From NCBI GenBank assembly GCA_018402545.1, contig JAGYIL010000001.1:868001-932000 (forward strand): DNA of 64,000 nucleotides. The letters are read 5' to 3'. A model generated the notes under the pieces. The model was not told where the DNA came from. It ran no database searches and saw only the letters and a program-made list of their open reading frames with translations. Below are positions 8,960 to 17,752 of this stretch, piece by piece. How positions within the stretch are numbered: the first letter of the stretch is position 1; the number at the start of each line of letters is the position of its first letter. Origin of the DNA: Saccharospirillum sp. (GTDB lineage: Bacteria > Pseudomonadota > Gammaproteobacteria > Pseudomonadales > Natronospirillaceae). A program made the translations under genes and the position numbers.

Positions 8960-10703
8960 GGTCGGCCACCAGATCGTTCAGGTCGATGGTGATCTTGAAC
9001 ACTTCAGACAGGTCTGTAATGCCGTCTACCGCGTACTCAAGCGCCCATTCCTCCATCGGCTTGAACTGGGCGTTGGCGCGCGCGGCAGCGACAAAGGCAT
9101 TGTGATCCTGATCGCGCAGTGCAATCAGCATGGCTTCATCCAGCTCCAGCCACTCGTAAACACCCACTCGCCCGCGGTATCCCGTATTGTTGCAGTGATA
9201 ACAGCCGGTTCCCCGGAAGAAGGTCTGTTGCGAGAAACGGCCATCCGCCAGATTATTGAGCCAGAGTTGCTCGCGGACTTCCGGCTGGTAGGGCTGGCGA
9301 CACTCTTCACAAACCTTGCGCAGCAACCGCTGCGCCATGATGCCGCGCAGGGCCGAGGCCACCAGATAGGATTCAACGCCCATATCGGCCAGGCGCATGG
9401 CGCTGGAGACGGCATCGTTGGTGTGCAGGGTGCTCATCACCAGGTGGCCGGTAAGGGCCGCTCTGACGCCGATGGAGACCGTCTCCTGGTCGCGCATTTC
9501 GCCGACCAGAATGACATCCGGATCCTGACGCAGGGCCGACCGCAGTATGCTGGCAAAATCGAGATTGATGCGCGGATTTACCTGCACCTGGTTAATGCGT
9601 GACATCCGGTATTCGATCGGGTCTTCAGCGGTGATGATTTTCCGGTTGGGCTGGTTCAGCAAATTCAGCGCGGAATACAGCGTCGTCGTTTTACCGCTGC
9701 CGGTCGGGCCGGTGACCAGAATCAAACCATGGGGCCGTTCGACCATCAGTTCGAATCGCCGGCGAATGGCCTCGGGCATGCCCAGCGCTTCAAGCGATTG
9801 CAGGCCGGACGACTGGTCGAGCAAACGCATCACCACCGATTCGCCATACTGTACCGGCATGGTGGACAAGCGCACGTCGATTGATTTGCTGTTAACGCGA
9901 ATGTTGAAGCGACCGTCCTGTGGCATGCGCCGCTCGGAAATATCGAGGTTTGACATGATCTTAAGCCGCATCACCAGCGCCGAGGCAACCCGCTTTTCCT
10001 TGATGACCTGTTCCTGCAATACGCCATCGACGCGCATGCGAATGCGAAATACGGATTCATCGGGTTCAATGTGCACATCGGAGGCGTTAACCGCGACGGC
10101 GTCTTCAAGCAAACTTTGCAGCAAACGCACAACCGGCGCGTCTTGCAGGTCGCTGTCGTCGGCCAGGTTGGCCAGGTCGAAATCACTTTCACGCAGTTCA
10201 CCTTCCAGCTCAACCGCGATGGATTCGATTTCACCGGTACGCCGATACACCGAATCCAGAGTGGCCAGCAGTTCAGCTTCGCGCACAATGGCGGGTTTGA
10301 CGTTTTTCTTCAGCCGTTTTTCGACTTCATCGATGGCCATCAGATCCAGTGGGTCGGCCATGCCCAGCAGCAAGCCGTCGGCATTGTCGGCGAGCAGCAG
10401 GCAGCGAAAGCGCCGTGCCACGGATTCATCCAGCCGCTGCATCACATCCTGCTTGAGCTGGAACTGGCGCATTTCGATGAAGGGAATATCCAGGTGCTTC
10501 GACAGAGTGGTGAGCAGTTTGTTTTCCGGCACCAGCCCCATGTCGACCAGCACGCGGCCAATTTTCTTGCCCGTGTGTTTTTGTTCCTGAAGCGCCAGGC
10601 CAAGCTGACCTTCGGAGATCAGTCCGGCTTCGACCAGCAAATCACCCAGGCGAATTTTCTTGCGGCTTTGCGGTGTGGTGTCCAGGGTTCGGGATTCAGT
10701 CAT
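8952..10703 (-). CDS. mshE: MSHA pilus assembly ATPase MshE (GspE/PilB family) with c-di-GMP-binding MshEN domain
   Basis: A 583-residue secretion ATPase. Residues about 17-40 (RLGDLLVEAGLISEGQL) and 49-68 (GRVLVDMGLVPENKLL) form the paired MshEN motifs known to bind c-di-GMP in Vibrio MshE. Walker A is GPTGSGKTTTL (residues 332-342), the Walker B region is DVILVGEMRDQE (396-407), and two CxxC pairs (CEEC near 465, CYHC near 497) make the zinc motif. It powers pilus extension in the cytoplasm. Its start abuts the stop of the TPR gene before it. The domain offers direct control by the nearby GGDEF-EAL protein, which is an inference. Confidence 0.93.
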   Translation of the reverse strand: MTESRTLDTTPQSRKKIRLGDLLVEAGLISEGQLGLALQEQKHTGKKIGRVLVDMGLVPENKLLTTLSKHLDIPFIEMRQFQLKQDVMQRLDESVARRFRCLLLADNADGLLLGMADPLDLMAIDEVEKRLKKNVKPAIVREAELLATLDSVYRRTGEIESIAVELEGELRESDFDLANLADDSDLQDAPVVRLLQSLLEDAVAVNASDVHIEPDESVFRIRMRVDGVLQEQVIKEKRVASALVMRLKIMSNLDISERRMPQDGRFNIRVNSKSIDVRLSTMPVQYGESVVMRLLDQSSGLQSLEALGMPEAIRRRFELMVERPHGLILVTGPTGSGKTTTLYSALNLLNQPNRKIITAEDPIEYRMSRINQVQVNPRINLDFASILRSALRQDPDVILVGEMRDQETVSIGVRAALTGHLVMSTLHTNDAVSSAMRLADMGVESYLVASALRGIMAQRLLRKVCEECRQPYQPEVREQLWLNNLADGRFSQQTFFRGTGCYHCNNTGYRGRVGVYEWLELDEAMLIALRDQDHNAFVAAARANAQFKPMEEWALEYAVDGITDLSEVFKITIDLNDLVADHG

Positions 10704-11537
10704 TTAACCAGCCAGTATCGTTGAGCGTTGTTGGGCGAATTGCTGCAATTCGGGGTCGGTGTTCAGTGCGAGAAACGTCTGATAGTTCTGTCTGGCGTCC
10801 ATGCTCAGCCGGGCCCGTTCCAGCGACAAGGCCAGCTGCATGTACCAGATGGGTTTCACCCGGGGCAGGCAGGCGAGCTTCTGAAAATGATTGATGGCCA
10901 GCAAGTGTTTACCCAGTGCCTGTTCGGCAATGGCCATGTATTCCACCAGCGGAAACACCGACGGGTTAAGCTTGAGCCCGGCCTGGCAGCACAGAATGGC
11001 GTCTTTGAAATGCTGGCATCGGCAATAATGCCAGGCCAGCAAAACGAAGATGCGCATCGATTTCGGGAATTCCTCCTGCGCATCGATCATGAACATCTCG
11101 GCTTCCTGAACCTGGTTCATCTGCGCCAGTTCAAAGGCCATGTCTGCCACTTGTTTTTCATCGGTACTGGTATCGCGAAACGACTTGAGATTGGGCGTCG
11201 GTATGGGCAGGTTGACGCCAATCTCGATCAGCTCGATCTGGTCGACCGGCACATCGTCTTCGCTGACCCGGTAGCGGGTGGTGTGGGCCTTGGGTTTGAT
11301 CACCTGGTGGCGCTGGCGTGCTTCGGCCAGACGTCGCAGCACCGAATCGGCTTTTGGGAAGAGGTCGTGCCGCAGGGCAATCTCCATAATGCCGGAAAGT
11401 TTGATCAGCCCGGCCTGAATAAGCCTTCTGCCCAGTTCCCGTTCATCGTCTTCGTTGTCCAGGGCGAGGTAGTGTTGCTCCAGAACCTCGAGGTTCAGGT
11501 TTGAATGGTCTTTTAACAGTTCATATAACCGGTTCAT
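10704..11537 (-). CDS. TPR-repeat protein of the MSHA operon, with a possible degenerate MshEN-like motif
   Basis: A 277-residue cytoplasmic protein with no signal peptide. Residues about 130-270 look like a helical TPR array (LAWHYCRCQHFKDAILCCQA, then AEQALGKHLLAINHFQKLA). The N-terminal part carries RELGRRLIQAGLIKLSGI, which resembles one half of the MshEN c-di-GMP motif in its neighbour mshE, though a second half is not evident. It lies between mshN (7 bp upstream) and mshE (directly abutting), a position where I know of no standard msh gene. It is probably an accessory assembly or regulatory protein; the function is not established. Confidence 0.75.
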   Translation of the reverse strand: MNRLYELLKDHSNLNLEVLEQHYLALDNEDDERELGRRLIQAGLIKLSGIMEIALRHDLFPKADSVLRRLAEARQRHQVIKPKAHTTRYRVSEDDVPVDQIELIEIGVNLPIPTPNLKSFRDTSTDEKQVADMAFELAQMNQVQEAEMFMIDAQEEFPKSMRIFVLLAWHYCRCQHFKDAILCCQAGLKLNPSVFPLVEYMAIAEQALGKHLLAINHFQKLACLPRVKPIWYMQLALSLERARLSMDARQNYQTFLALNTDPELQQFAQQRSTILAG

Positions 11538-11543
11538 GCTGTG

Positions 11544-12677
11544 TTACCCCGCCAACGCCCGATAACGCTCTGTCGCAAAGGCCGTGAGCCGTGCGTTATG
11601 TGCGGAAAACTGCTCCAGATAAGTCTGGTACAGAAGCCTGGCTTCCGCCAGCCTGCCGCTGTTTTCCAGGTTAATGGCCCAGTGCAGCCACCACTGTGGG
11701 TTGCTGGCTTCTTCCCGTGTCAGGGCTTCGAATACCCGGGCAGCGTCAGCGTAGCGCCCGCTTTGCTCCAGAATGAGGCCACGCAGACCCAGGGCTTCGT
11801 TGCTGTGCAAGCCGATCAGCAGGGCTTCGGCCTGGTCGGCAACCCCCTGGTTCAAATGCAGCTTGGCCAGCCAGATGCGTGGTTCTTCCAACTGCGGTTC
11901 GCGGTTGATCCAGGCACGCAGCCGTTGTTGCGCCTGTTCCAGATCACCCTGGCCAATGGCCGTTTGCACAGCCTGGCGCTCGCCAGCGTGTTGTGGAACC
12001 GCCGAGGCGATGCTACTGTTCGCCTGCCTGGGCGTCGCTTCCGGGCTGGCCTGGGCTGTAGCAGCGGGCTTAATCGGTTTATCGGCGGGTTCAGGTAAAG
12101 CTTCAACTCTCGCCGGTGCTGGAGCAGGTGCCGGGGGGGCCGGAACCGGCGGAGCGACGGCCACCTGCTCGGGCGTTGGCTGGCGGACCACTGCCTCGGG
12201 TTCAGCCACTGTGGCTGGCGCCGCAAGTGTTTCCCGCGGGCTGTCGGTGTTTGTTGTGGGTAGGGAGGGCGCCCTGTCAGCTTCAGCAGGGTCAGCTTCA
12301 GGTGCCGGTGCTGGCTGCGGTACTGGCACCTTGTCAGCCGGTCGTAGGTTGCTCGCTTCCGGTAAGGCCGTTGTTGCGGGTTGCACTGGCTCAGTCGCTT
12401 GCTCAGCCGCAGCCAGACTGGGTGTATTTGCTGTCGCTGCCAGGTTAGCCTGCAGGGGCTCCTCGCCTTGGACCGCCTGAGACGGTTGCAATAACGCGGG
12501 TGTCGAACGCCAGTGTGGCCAGGCAAGCACAGCCAGTGCCATCAGCAGCGCAACGAGTGCGATGATCCACCAGAAGGCTCCGCTGCGTTCTGTGCTCCGT
12601 TGCAACGGGTTGTAACCGCTGCGTCGGCTCTGGCCCGGTGCAGCCGATTGGTCGAGCGCCTGATGCATCAGACTCAT
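11544..12677 (-). CDS. mshN: MshN-like TPR protein of the MSHA pilus system
   Basis: A 377-residue bitopic protein: a short cytoplasmic N terminus, one membrane helix (FWWIIALVALLMALAVLAW, about residues 36-54), a long low-complexity stretch rich in Pro, Ala and Glu (about 70-215), and a C-terminal TPR-like region (LEQAQQRLRAWINREPQLEE onward). This layout and its place between mshM and mshE match MshN, a periplasmic TPR protein of unclear exact role in pilus biogenesis. Its ATG overlaps the end of mshM by 4 bp. The Pro/Ala linker presumably spans periplasm or peptidoglycan. Confidence 0.75.
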   Translation of the reverse strand: MSLMHQALDQSAAPGQSRRSGYNPLQRSTERSGAFWWIIALVALLMALAVLAWPHWRSTPALLQPSQAVQGEEPLQANLAATANTPSLAAAEQATEPVQPATTALPEASNLRPADKVPVPQPAPAPEADPAEADRAPSLPTTNTDSPRETLAAPATVAEPEAVVRQPTPEQVAVAPPVPAPPAPAPAPARVEALPEPADKPIKPAATAQASPEATPRQANSSIASAVPQHAGERQAVQTAIGQGDLEQAQQRLRAWINREPQLEEPRIWLAKLHLNQGVADQAEALLIGLHSNEALGLRGLILEQSGRYADAARVFEALTREEASNPQWWLHWAINLENSGRLAEARLLYQTYLEQFSAHNARLTAFATERYRALAG

Positions 12678-13588
12678 AGCAGGCTCCAGACCGAAACGAC
12701 GGCGAGCAGCAGCACGGCGGCCATGGCGGCCAGCGGTGCCACCCGGGCTGTCAGCCGGGGTGTTTCCGGCTTGCTGTCACGCCAGGCCCGGTCAAAGTCA
12801 GCCGGGTTAAGCTGACGTCGCTGATCGGCATAGGCCGATAGCAAGGCCTTGTGCGTCAGCACATTGATCATGCGTGGAATACCGCCCGAGAGCTGGTGCA
12901 GGCGTTTGATGGCCCGGTCGCTGACCAGCGCCGGCCCGTTGTAGCCACTCTGGGTCAGGCGGAAGTCGAGGTACTGGCGAATGGCCGTGCGCGACAGGGG
13001 TTTCAGATAGTGGGCGAAGGTAATGCGCTGACGCAATTGCCGGAACCGGGTTTGATCGAGCAGTTCATCGAGTTCGGGCTGGCCGAACAGGATCACCTGC
13101 ACCAGTTTCTGCCGTTCGGTTTCGAGGTTGGTAATCAGCCGCAGGGCTTCGAGCGTGGCCGGTGGCAGCGACTGAGCTTCGTCCACCACAATCACCACGC
13201 CGCGTTGTTGCTGCGCCAGATTCAGGATTTTCTGGTTGATGTGTTCCAGCAGAGCCGCGTTGTCGGCTTGTAGCGGCGTCTCCAGCCCCAGCTCCTGGCC
13301 AACGGCGCGGTACAGCCCCACGGGTGAGAGCATGGGGTTGGGGATGTAGACGCTGTGAAAGCGCTCCCGCGCCGCTTCGTCGTCACTGAGAAAACGCAGC
13401 AGCCGCCGGCACAGAATGGTCTTGCCGGTGCCCACATCGCCGACGACTTTCAGAAAGCCTTCGCCGGTGTCGAGCACGTGTGTCAGCAGTTGGTAACAGG
13501 CCTCATGATCGTCCAGGCGCACGAACAGGGCCGTATCGGGAGACAGGCTGAACGGCGGCTGATTGAGTCCAAAGTGGGCTTCGTACAT
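12674..13588 (-). CDS. mshM: MSHA biogenesis AAA ATPase MshM (ExeA/GspA-like)
   Basis: A 304-residue protein opening with MYEAHFGLNQPPFSLSPD, the typical start of ExeA-type ATPases. Walker A is GDVGTGKTIL near residues 50-59 and Walker B is VVIVVDEAQ near 129-137. A sensor-type QRITFAHYLKPLS segment follows. A C-terminal hydrophobic helix (about 283-303) suggests a membrane anchor. ExeA relatives, with a partner, help place the secretin in the peptidoglycan/outer membrane, which fits its location next to mshL (15 bp). Role by analogy. Confidence 0.88.
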   Translation of the reverse strand: MYEAHFGLNQPPFSLSPDTALFVRLDDHEACYQLLTHVLDTGEGFLKVVGDVGTGKTILCRRLLRFLSDDEAARERFHSVYIPNPMLSPVGLYRAVGQELGLETPLQADNAALLEHINQKILNLAQQQRGVVIVVDEAQSLPPATLEALRLITNLETERQKLVQVILFGQPELDELLDQTRFRQLRQRITFAHYLKPLSRTAIRQYLDFRLTQSGYNGPALVSDRAIKRLHQLSGGIPRMINVLTHKALLSAYADQRRQLNPADFDRAWRDSKPETPRLTARVAPLAAMAAVLLLAVVSVWSLL

Positions 13589-13603
13589 GGCCGTTGGCTG
13601 CCT

Positions 13604-15223
13604 TTACATCCGGTTCAGGACGCGGTCGAGATCATTGCGGGTGGTTTCTTCATCGTACACCACCGGTTTCAGCAGGATGACCAGTTCGCTCTTTTCCTGG
13701 GATTCCCGGTTCTGTCCGAACAGGAAGCGCATGCCGGGCAGTCGCGACAGACCGGGCAGTCCGGTTGCCGACGCGCCCTGACGCTGGGACAGCAGACCGC
13801 CGATGACGACAATCTGGCCGCTGGAGGCGCGGATGATGCTGTCGGTTTCGCGAATGCTGGAAAACGCCAGTGGCAGATCGAACTCGGTTCCGCCCACGGT
13901 AATGACCTTGGTGCGCTCAACCACCTCGGTTACCGAGGGACGCACATGCAGAATGACGTTGTTTTCAGCACTGATCTGCGGGGTGACATCCAGCGCGATA
14001 CCGGAGAAGAACGGCGACAGGGTGAATTCAGGAGAACTGGAGCTGGTATCGTCGTCGTCATTGTCGCGCGAGCTGACTTCAGTCACAAAATACTCGTCGG
14101 TGCCGACCTTGATGACCGCCTTCTGATTGTTCACGGTCGAAACCCTAGGGCTGGACAGTACCTGAACATCGCCCTGGTTTTGCAGCAGCTGCAACATGGA
14201 ATTGAAGTTGCCGTCGCCCACGCTCAGACTGAACACACCACCGATATCCCCGATGCCACTGAGAGGGTTGGCACTGAGCCCGGCGCTCGAATCGGTACCC
14301 ACCGCGATCAGGTCGTTGGCGAAGGTATTCCAGTTGATGCCTGAGCGAAATTCGTTGTTAAGCGTTACCTCAACCACCTTGGCTTCAATAACCACCTGGC
14401 GCTGCAGGCTCAGTTGCGCATCATCCAGGAACCCGGCAACGACCTCGTGTTCACGCGGTGTGGCGCGCACGACCAGCAGCCCGGACTGGGCATTGACCAC
14501 AACCTGACGATCATCCGTCTGGTCCAGCAGCCCCATGATGGTCGTTTCCATGCCCTGCCAGAAATCGGCACTGGTTTCAGTTGCGACGCTGCTGCTCTGG
14601 TTGTTAGCGCTGTCCTGCTGGCTGATTTGCCCGCCGCTGACGGTAGTGTCGGAACGGCCCGACCGGGCGACGTTCAGGTAGTTGAGACGGTAGATGCGAG
14701 TGGCAATCTGGTTGGGCAGCACCCGGTAGCCGTAGTCGGTGCGCTGATAGTCGTATCCGTAGATGTCGCGCACGGCTGACATGACCTGATCGAGCGTAAC
14801 GGAGGTCATGTTCAGCGTCAGCGTGCCGGTAATGCCCGGGTCGACCAGAATGTTCACGCCCTGGGTGGTGCCCAGGTCGGAAAAGAAGCGGGTCAGCGGT
14901 ACATCGGTTGCCTGAACATCGAATCGCTGACGGGTGCGCGGCGCCTGGCTGAAGTCGAGCAGGTCGCTGCTCAGTTCCGGCGGTGCCGTGACCGGGCTGC
15001 GCTCCGGTGCGGGCTCAGAAGCCTCGCTGAGCTCCTGTTCCAGCACGGAACGGTTGTCCAGCTCCGGTGCACTGGCCGGTTCCCGCGGCTCCGACATCGA
15101 CGCACAGCCGGCTAGCCCCAGAGCGACGACCAGTGCAGCGAGGCGTGTGCTGAAGGTAGCGGCGCTCACCGGGTGTTTGGCAAACCAGTTAGGAAGCGGG
15201 TAGGGCACTGGGTTATTCCTCAT
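13604..15223 (-). CDS. mshL: MSHA outer-membrane secretin MshL (lipoprotein)
   Basis: A 539-residue GspD/PilQ-family secretin. An export signal ends in the lipobox LAGC (Cys near residue 40), so the protein is probably lipidated. A short secretin N domain (about residues 100-190) and a Ser/Asn-rich segment precede the C-terminal secretin domain (about 235-530), recognised by EAKVVEVTLNNEFRSGINW and VIGGLLSQRQ. It forms the outer-membrane ring through which the MSHA pilus passes. Its first codons overlap the end of mshK by 11 bp. Confidence 0.92.
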   Translation of the reverse strand: MRNNPVPYPLPNWFAKHPVSAATFSTRLAALVVALGLAGCASMSEPREPASAPELDNRSVLEQELSEASEPAPERSPVTAPPELSSDLLDFSQAPRTRQRFDVQATDVPLTRFFSDLGTTQGVNILVDPGITGTLTLNMTSVTLDQVMSAVRDIYGYDYQRTDYGYRVLPNQIATRIYRLNYLNVARSGRSDTTVSGGQISQQDSANNQSSSVATETSADFWQGMETTIMGLLDQTDDRQVVVNAQSGLLVVRATPREHEVVAGFLDDAQLSLQRQVVIEAKVVEVTLNNEFRSGINWNTFANDLIAVGTDSSAGLSANPLSGIGDIGGVFSLSVGDGNFNSMLQLLQNQGDVQVLSSPRVSTVNNQKAVIKVGTDEYFVTEVSSRDNDDDDTSSSSPEFTLSPFFSGIALDVTPQISAENNVILHVRPSVTEVVERTKVITVGGTEFDLPLAFSSIRETDSIIRASSGQIVVIGGLLSQRQGASATGLPGLSRLPGMRFLFGQNRESQEKSELVILLKPVVYDEETTRNDLDRVLNRM

Positions 15224-15560
15224 CGGTCGGGGTGATGGCCAGGGTGCCGGCCTGCGGTAATGTCAGGGTTCGGGTGCGGTTGCCGCGCTGCAGCACGACC
15301 CGGTCGCTGCTGATGGCCATCAGCTGGTATTGGTTAAGGGTGTCGTTGACCGTTAGCCACTGGCCGTTGATGACGGCGTAGGCTTGCTGATCCAGCCGGT
15401 AGATAGAGCTCAGCCTGAAGGTCGGCTCAGGCTGGGGTGCCGGTACCGACTGTGGCTGGGGCCGGGCGGTGTCCGGGCGCATTGGGTCTGCCTGGGTGCT
15501 GGTGGCGGTGAGCAGCAAGGTCAGGAAAAGCGATATGAAACCCCAGGTTACACTAGACAT
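15213..15560 (-). CDS. mshK: MshK-like small periplasmic pilus biogenesis protein
   Basis: A 115-residue protein with a signal peptide (hydrophobic GFISLFLTLLLTATS, cleavage near TQA-DP), a Pro/Gln-rich linker, and a short beta-rich domain (YAVINGQWLTVNDTLNQYQL). The domain resembles PilP/GspC-type homology regions that contact the secretin. Size, signal and position between mshJ and mshL fit MshK. It overlaps mshJ by 8 bp and mshL by 11 bp. Assignment rests mainly on synteny. Confidence 0.7.
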   Translation of the reverse strand: MSSVTWGFISLFLTLLLTATSTQADPMRPDTARPQPQSVPAPQPEPTFRLSSIYRLDQQAYAVINGQWLTVNDTLNQYQLMAISSDRVVLQRGNRTRTLTLPQAGTLAITPTDEE

Positions 15561-16194
15561 TCAACCAGGCCTCCTGATCACTCAGCGTATGGACTTTCAG
15601 CCGAATTCGCAGTTGCGGGTACTGTTCGGTTTCGACACTGAGCTCATCCCAGAACAGGCGCCAGGGCAGCGCTTCGATGGTGGTCAGATAGCTGGTCAGG
15701 GCGTCAAAATCGCCGGTCAGCTCAATGTCGAGCTGGTGTCTGAACAACTGGGCTTCGCCGCTGTCGTCCTCGGCCAGAGGCTGGGCTGGCAGGGCCCCAA
15801 ACCGAACCAGGGTCAGATCGCTGCTGCCCAGCAGTTCGCGCAATAAAGTGGCCATGGTGTTGGGCGGAATCAACACCTCGGTGATGCCGCTGATGCGATC
15901 GTTGAGTTGCTGTACTTCCCGGCGCAGGCGTTCATTCTGGTTGCTCAGGGTTTGCAGTTGCGGGTTGTTGCGGGCTTGCTCCAACGCCAGCAGGGCATTC
16001 TGGTTGTCGGTGCTCTGAACCTGCAGCCGGCTGATCTGGTTGCGCACGGCGCTCTGGTCTGTCCAGCCCAGATACCATTGAATGCCATAGCTGATGCTGG
16101 CGAACAGCATCACCATGCATACCAGCAGGATGGCCCGCTCCCGGATCGTCAGCCGGTCGATAAGCAGTCGCAATTGAAACAGGGTGGCGTTCAT
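15553..16194 (-). CDS. mshJ: MshJ-like (PilO/GspM-type) pilus assembly protein
   Basis: A 213-residue protein with one N-terminal membrane helix (ILLVCMVMLFASISYGIQWY, about residues 20-39), then a coiled coil (LALEQARNNPQLQTLSNQNE onward, about 70-105), then a ferredoxin-like periplasmic domain. This is the PilO/GspM layout of the inner-membrane alignment complex that links the platform to the secretin. It overlaps mshI2 upstream by 4 bp and mshK downstream by 8 bp. Confidence 0.75.
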   Translation of the reverse strand: MNATLFQLRLLIDRLTIRERAILLVCMVMLFASISYGIQWYLGWTDQSAVRNQISRLQVQSTDNQNALLALEQARNNPQLQTLSNQNERLRREVQQLNDRISGITEVLIPPNTMATLLRELLGSSDLTLVRFGALPAQPLAEDDSGEAQLFRHQLDIELTGDFDALTSYLTTIEALPWRLFWDELSVETEQYPQLRIRLKVHTLSDQEAWLNV

Positions 16195-16820
16195 CGGCCT
16201 GGCTCCTGGTTATTCAGAGCAGCATCCACACTGGCCGAATCGGCCAGGGTAAAGCGCCACAGGGTGTCGTCTTCGGAGGCCTGTTCGATGTTCAGATTTT
16301 GAATGCTGATGCCGCGAAACACCGAGCCTTCAAGCTGGCTCAGATAACGGGGCACCAGACCTGGCTGACGGGCATAGCCGGCCAGTCCCAGGCTTTGCTG
16401 GCTATTACGCAGTTCGATGCGGTTGAGCCAGAGGCCGTCGAAATCGATAGCCGACAGCTGCGTCAGCGGCGTCGAGAACCCGCGTGCCGATGCGTCCAAC
16501 TGGGTCGCCAGGCCGCTGTAGGCGGTTTCGCGCGCGTTTTTTTCCCGGGTTAGTTCGGCGTTTTCCTGAATCAGGGCCGCTTCGGTATCGAGTTGCGGGT
16601 TTACTGATCGTGCCTGTTGCAACGCCTGTTCACTGCGCGCGGCCCGCTGTTGCCAGTCGGCGAGTTCTGACTGCAAGCTGTTTTGCTGCTGCCAGCTTAG
16701 GGCGACCCAACCGGCCGAACCAACCAGCGCCAACAACAACACAGCGGCAAAGGCGGGTAATTGCAGGCGGCCGTGGCCGGGCAGCATGTCTGCCTGCATC
16801 AGGTTGATATAACGGGTCAT
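16191..16820 (-). CDS. MshI2-like (PilN-type) pilus assembly protein
   Basis: A 209-residue protein opening MTRYINLMQADMLP, the PilN-type short cytoplasmic start carrying the IN(L)M/Y peptide that docks into PilM. One membrane helix follows (AAVLLLALVGSAGWVALSW), then a coiled coil (about 45-100) and a periplasmic domain. With the PilM-like protein encoded just upstream it would form the cytoplasm-to-periplasm link of the MSHA machine. It overlaps both neighbours by 4 bp. In Vibrio the equivalent gene is often called mshI2 or included in mshI. Confidence 0.75.
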   Translation of the reverse strand: MTRYINLMQADMLPGHGRLQLPAFAAVLLLALVGSAGWVALSWQQQNSLQSELADWQQRAARSEQALQQARSVNPQLDTEAALIQENAELTREKNARETAYSGLATQLDASARGFSTPLTQLSAIDFDGLWLNRIELRNSQQSLGLAGYARQPGLVPRYLSQLEGSVFRGISIQNLNIEQASEDDTLWRFTLADSASVDAALNNQEPGR

Positions 16821-17752
16821 GCGGTGGTCTCCCGAAAGGCGGCACCCAGCGCCGGTGTCAGCTCGACCGGCCAGTCGCTGTCGGCGGGCGTCATGATGAA
16901 ATCTTCCGGATGCAATAAGCTGAATCGGGTATCGAGTTTGGCGCCGAGTGTTTCGCCAATGGCCGGATCACCAGGCCAGCCCAGCAAGGCCACATCGCTG
17001 ATGGACCCCAAGCCCAGTTGCGCCTCGTAATAATCAAAGGAGCGGCGGATTTCGAGCGACAATGAATCGAGCTGTATGTCGCTGTTGCCTTCCAGCTCGA
17101 GCCCTTGTTCGCCGTCGGCGGCCAGGCCCAGATCGGCATAGCCGATTTCGAACTGGCGACTGAGCACCATTTCCTGGTTGAACAGCAAAATGAGACGGCA
17201 GCGGTCTGCTTCCATAAACAACAGGCCACTCTGGTTCCGCTCCAGCGTTCGAATGGCGGTATTGCGCAAGGCGAGCTGATCGATGTCGATGCATTCAATG
17301 CGCAGGCCACGCCGGGCCATGGCCATGGCCCAGTCGGCCAGCGGTTTCTTTTCGGCGGCGATCACAAACGCCATGCGCAGTCGACCGCGATAGGCTTCGT
17401 TGGGCAGTAGAATAACGTCAATGCTGGCGTCATCGAGGTCGTAGCTGATCAGTTCGGCGGTTTTGAACCGCAGGGCGGCGTCCATTTCGGCGGCGGGCAC
17501 GTCCGGCACGTCGACCAGCAGCATCTGGTAAGCCGGGTCGCTGAGCAGCAGGTTAAGCTGGCCGCGGCTGTGTTTGGCCACCCAGTCGGCCAGCTGTTCG
17601 GCTTGCAATAAGGGCGTGTCTTCTTCTCGCCACAGGCTGGTCTTTACCTGGGCGATGCCCTGGCGGGAGCGCTCAAGGACCAGCAGGCCGATGCCTGTCT
17701 CGGTAAGGTAAACCCAGGTTTGCTGGCGCGCAGGCCGTTTTCGCCGTTTCAT
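16817..17752 (-). CDS. mshI: MshI (PilM-like, actin-fold) pilus assembly protein
   Basis: A soluble actin-like ASKHA-fold protein of the PilM/GspL family with no membrane helix. The N-terminal TWVYLTETGIGLLVLER is the first beta hairpin of the fold, and LLLSDPAYQMLLVDVPDVP resembles the PilM segment that precedes the nucleotide site. It is the first gene of the operon. I choose ATG 17752 (311 residues); an in-frame TTG at 17761 would add three residues. It presumably recruits the PilN-like protein encoded next. Confidence 0.82.
   Translation of the reverse strand: MKRRKRPARQQTWVYLTETGIGLLVLERSRQGIAQVKTSLWREEDTPLLQAEQLADWVAKHSRGQLNLLLSDPAYQMLLVDVPDVPAAEMDAALRFKTAELISYDLDDASIDVILLPNEAYRGRLRMAFVIAAEKKPLADWAMAMARRGLRIECIDIDQLALRNTAIRTLERNQSGLLFMEADRCRLILLFNQEMVLSRQFEIGYADLGLAADGEQGLELEGNSDIQLDSLSLEIRRSFDYYEAQLGLGSISDVALLGWPGDPAIGETLGAKLDTRFSLLHPEDFIMTPADSDWPVELTPALGAAFRETTA

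Noticed and set aside
9547-10590. Long plus-strand open frames antisense to mshE and other minus-strand genes
   Set aside because: They mirror real genes in a GC-rich genome, are rich in Ser/Arg or His/Gln, and have no recognisable domains or ribosome sites.
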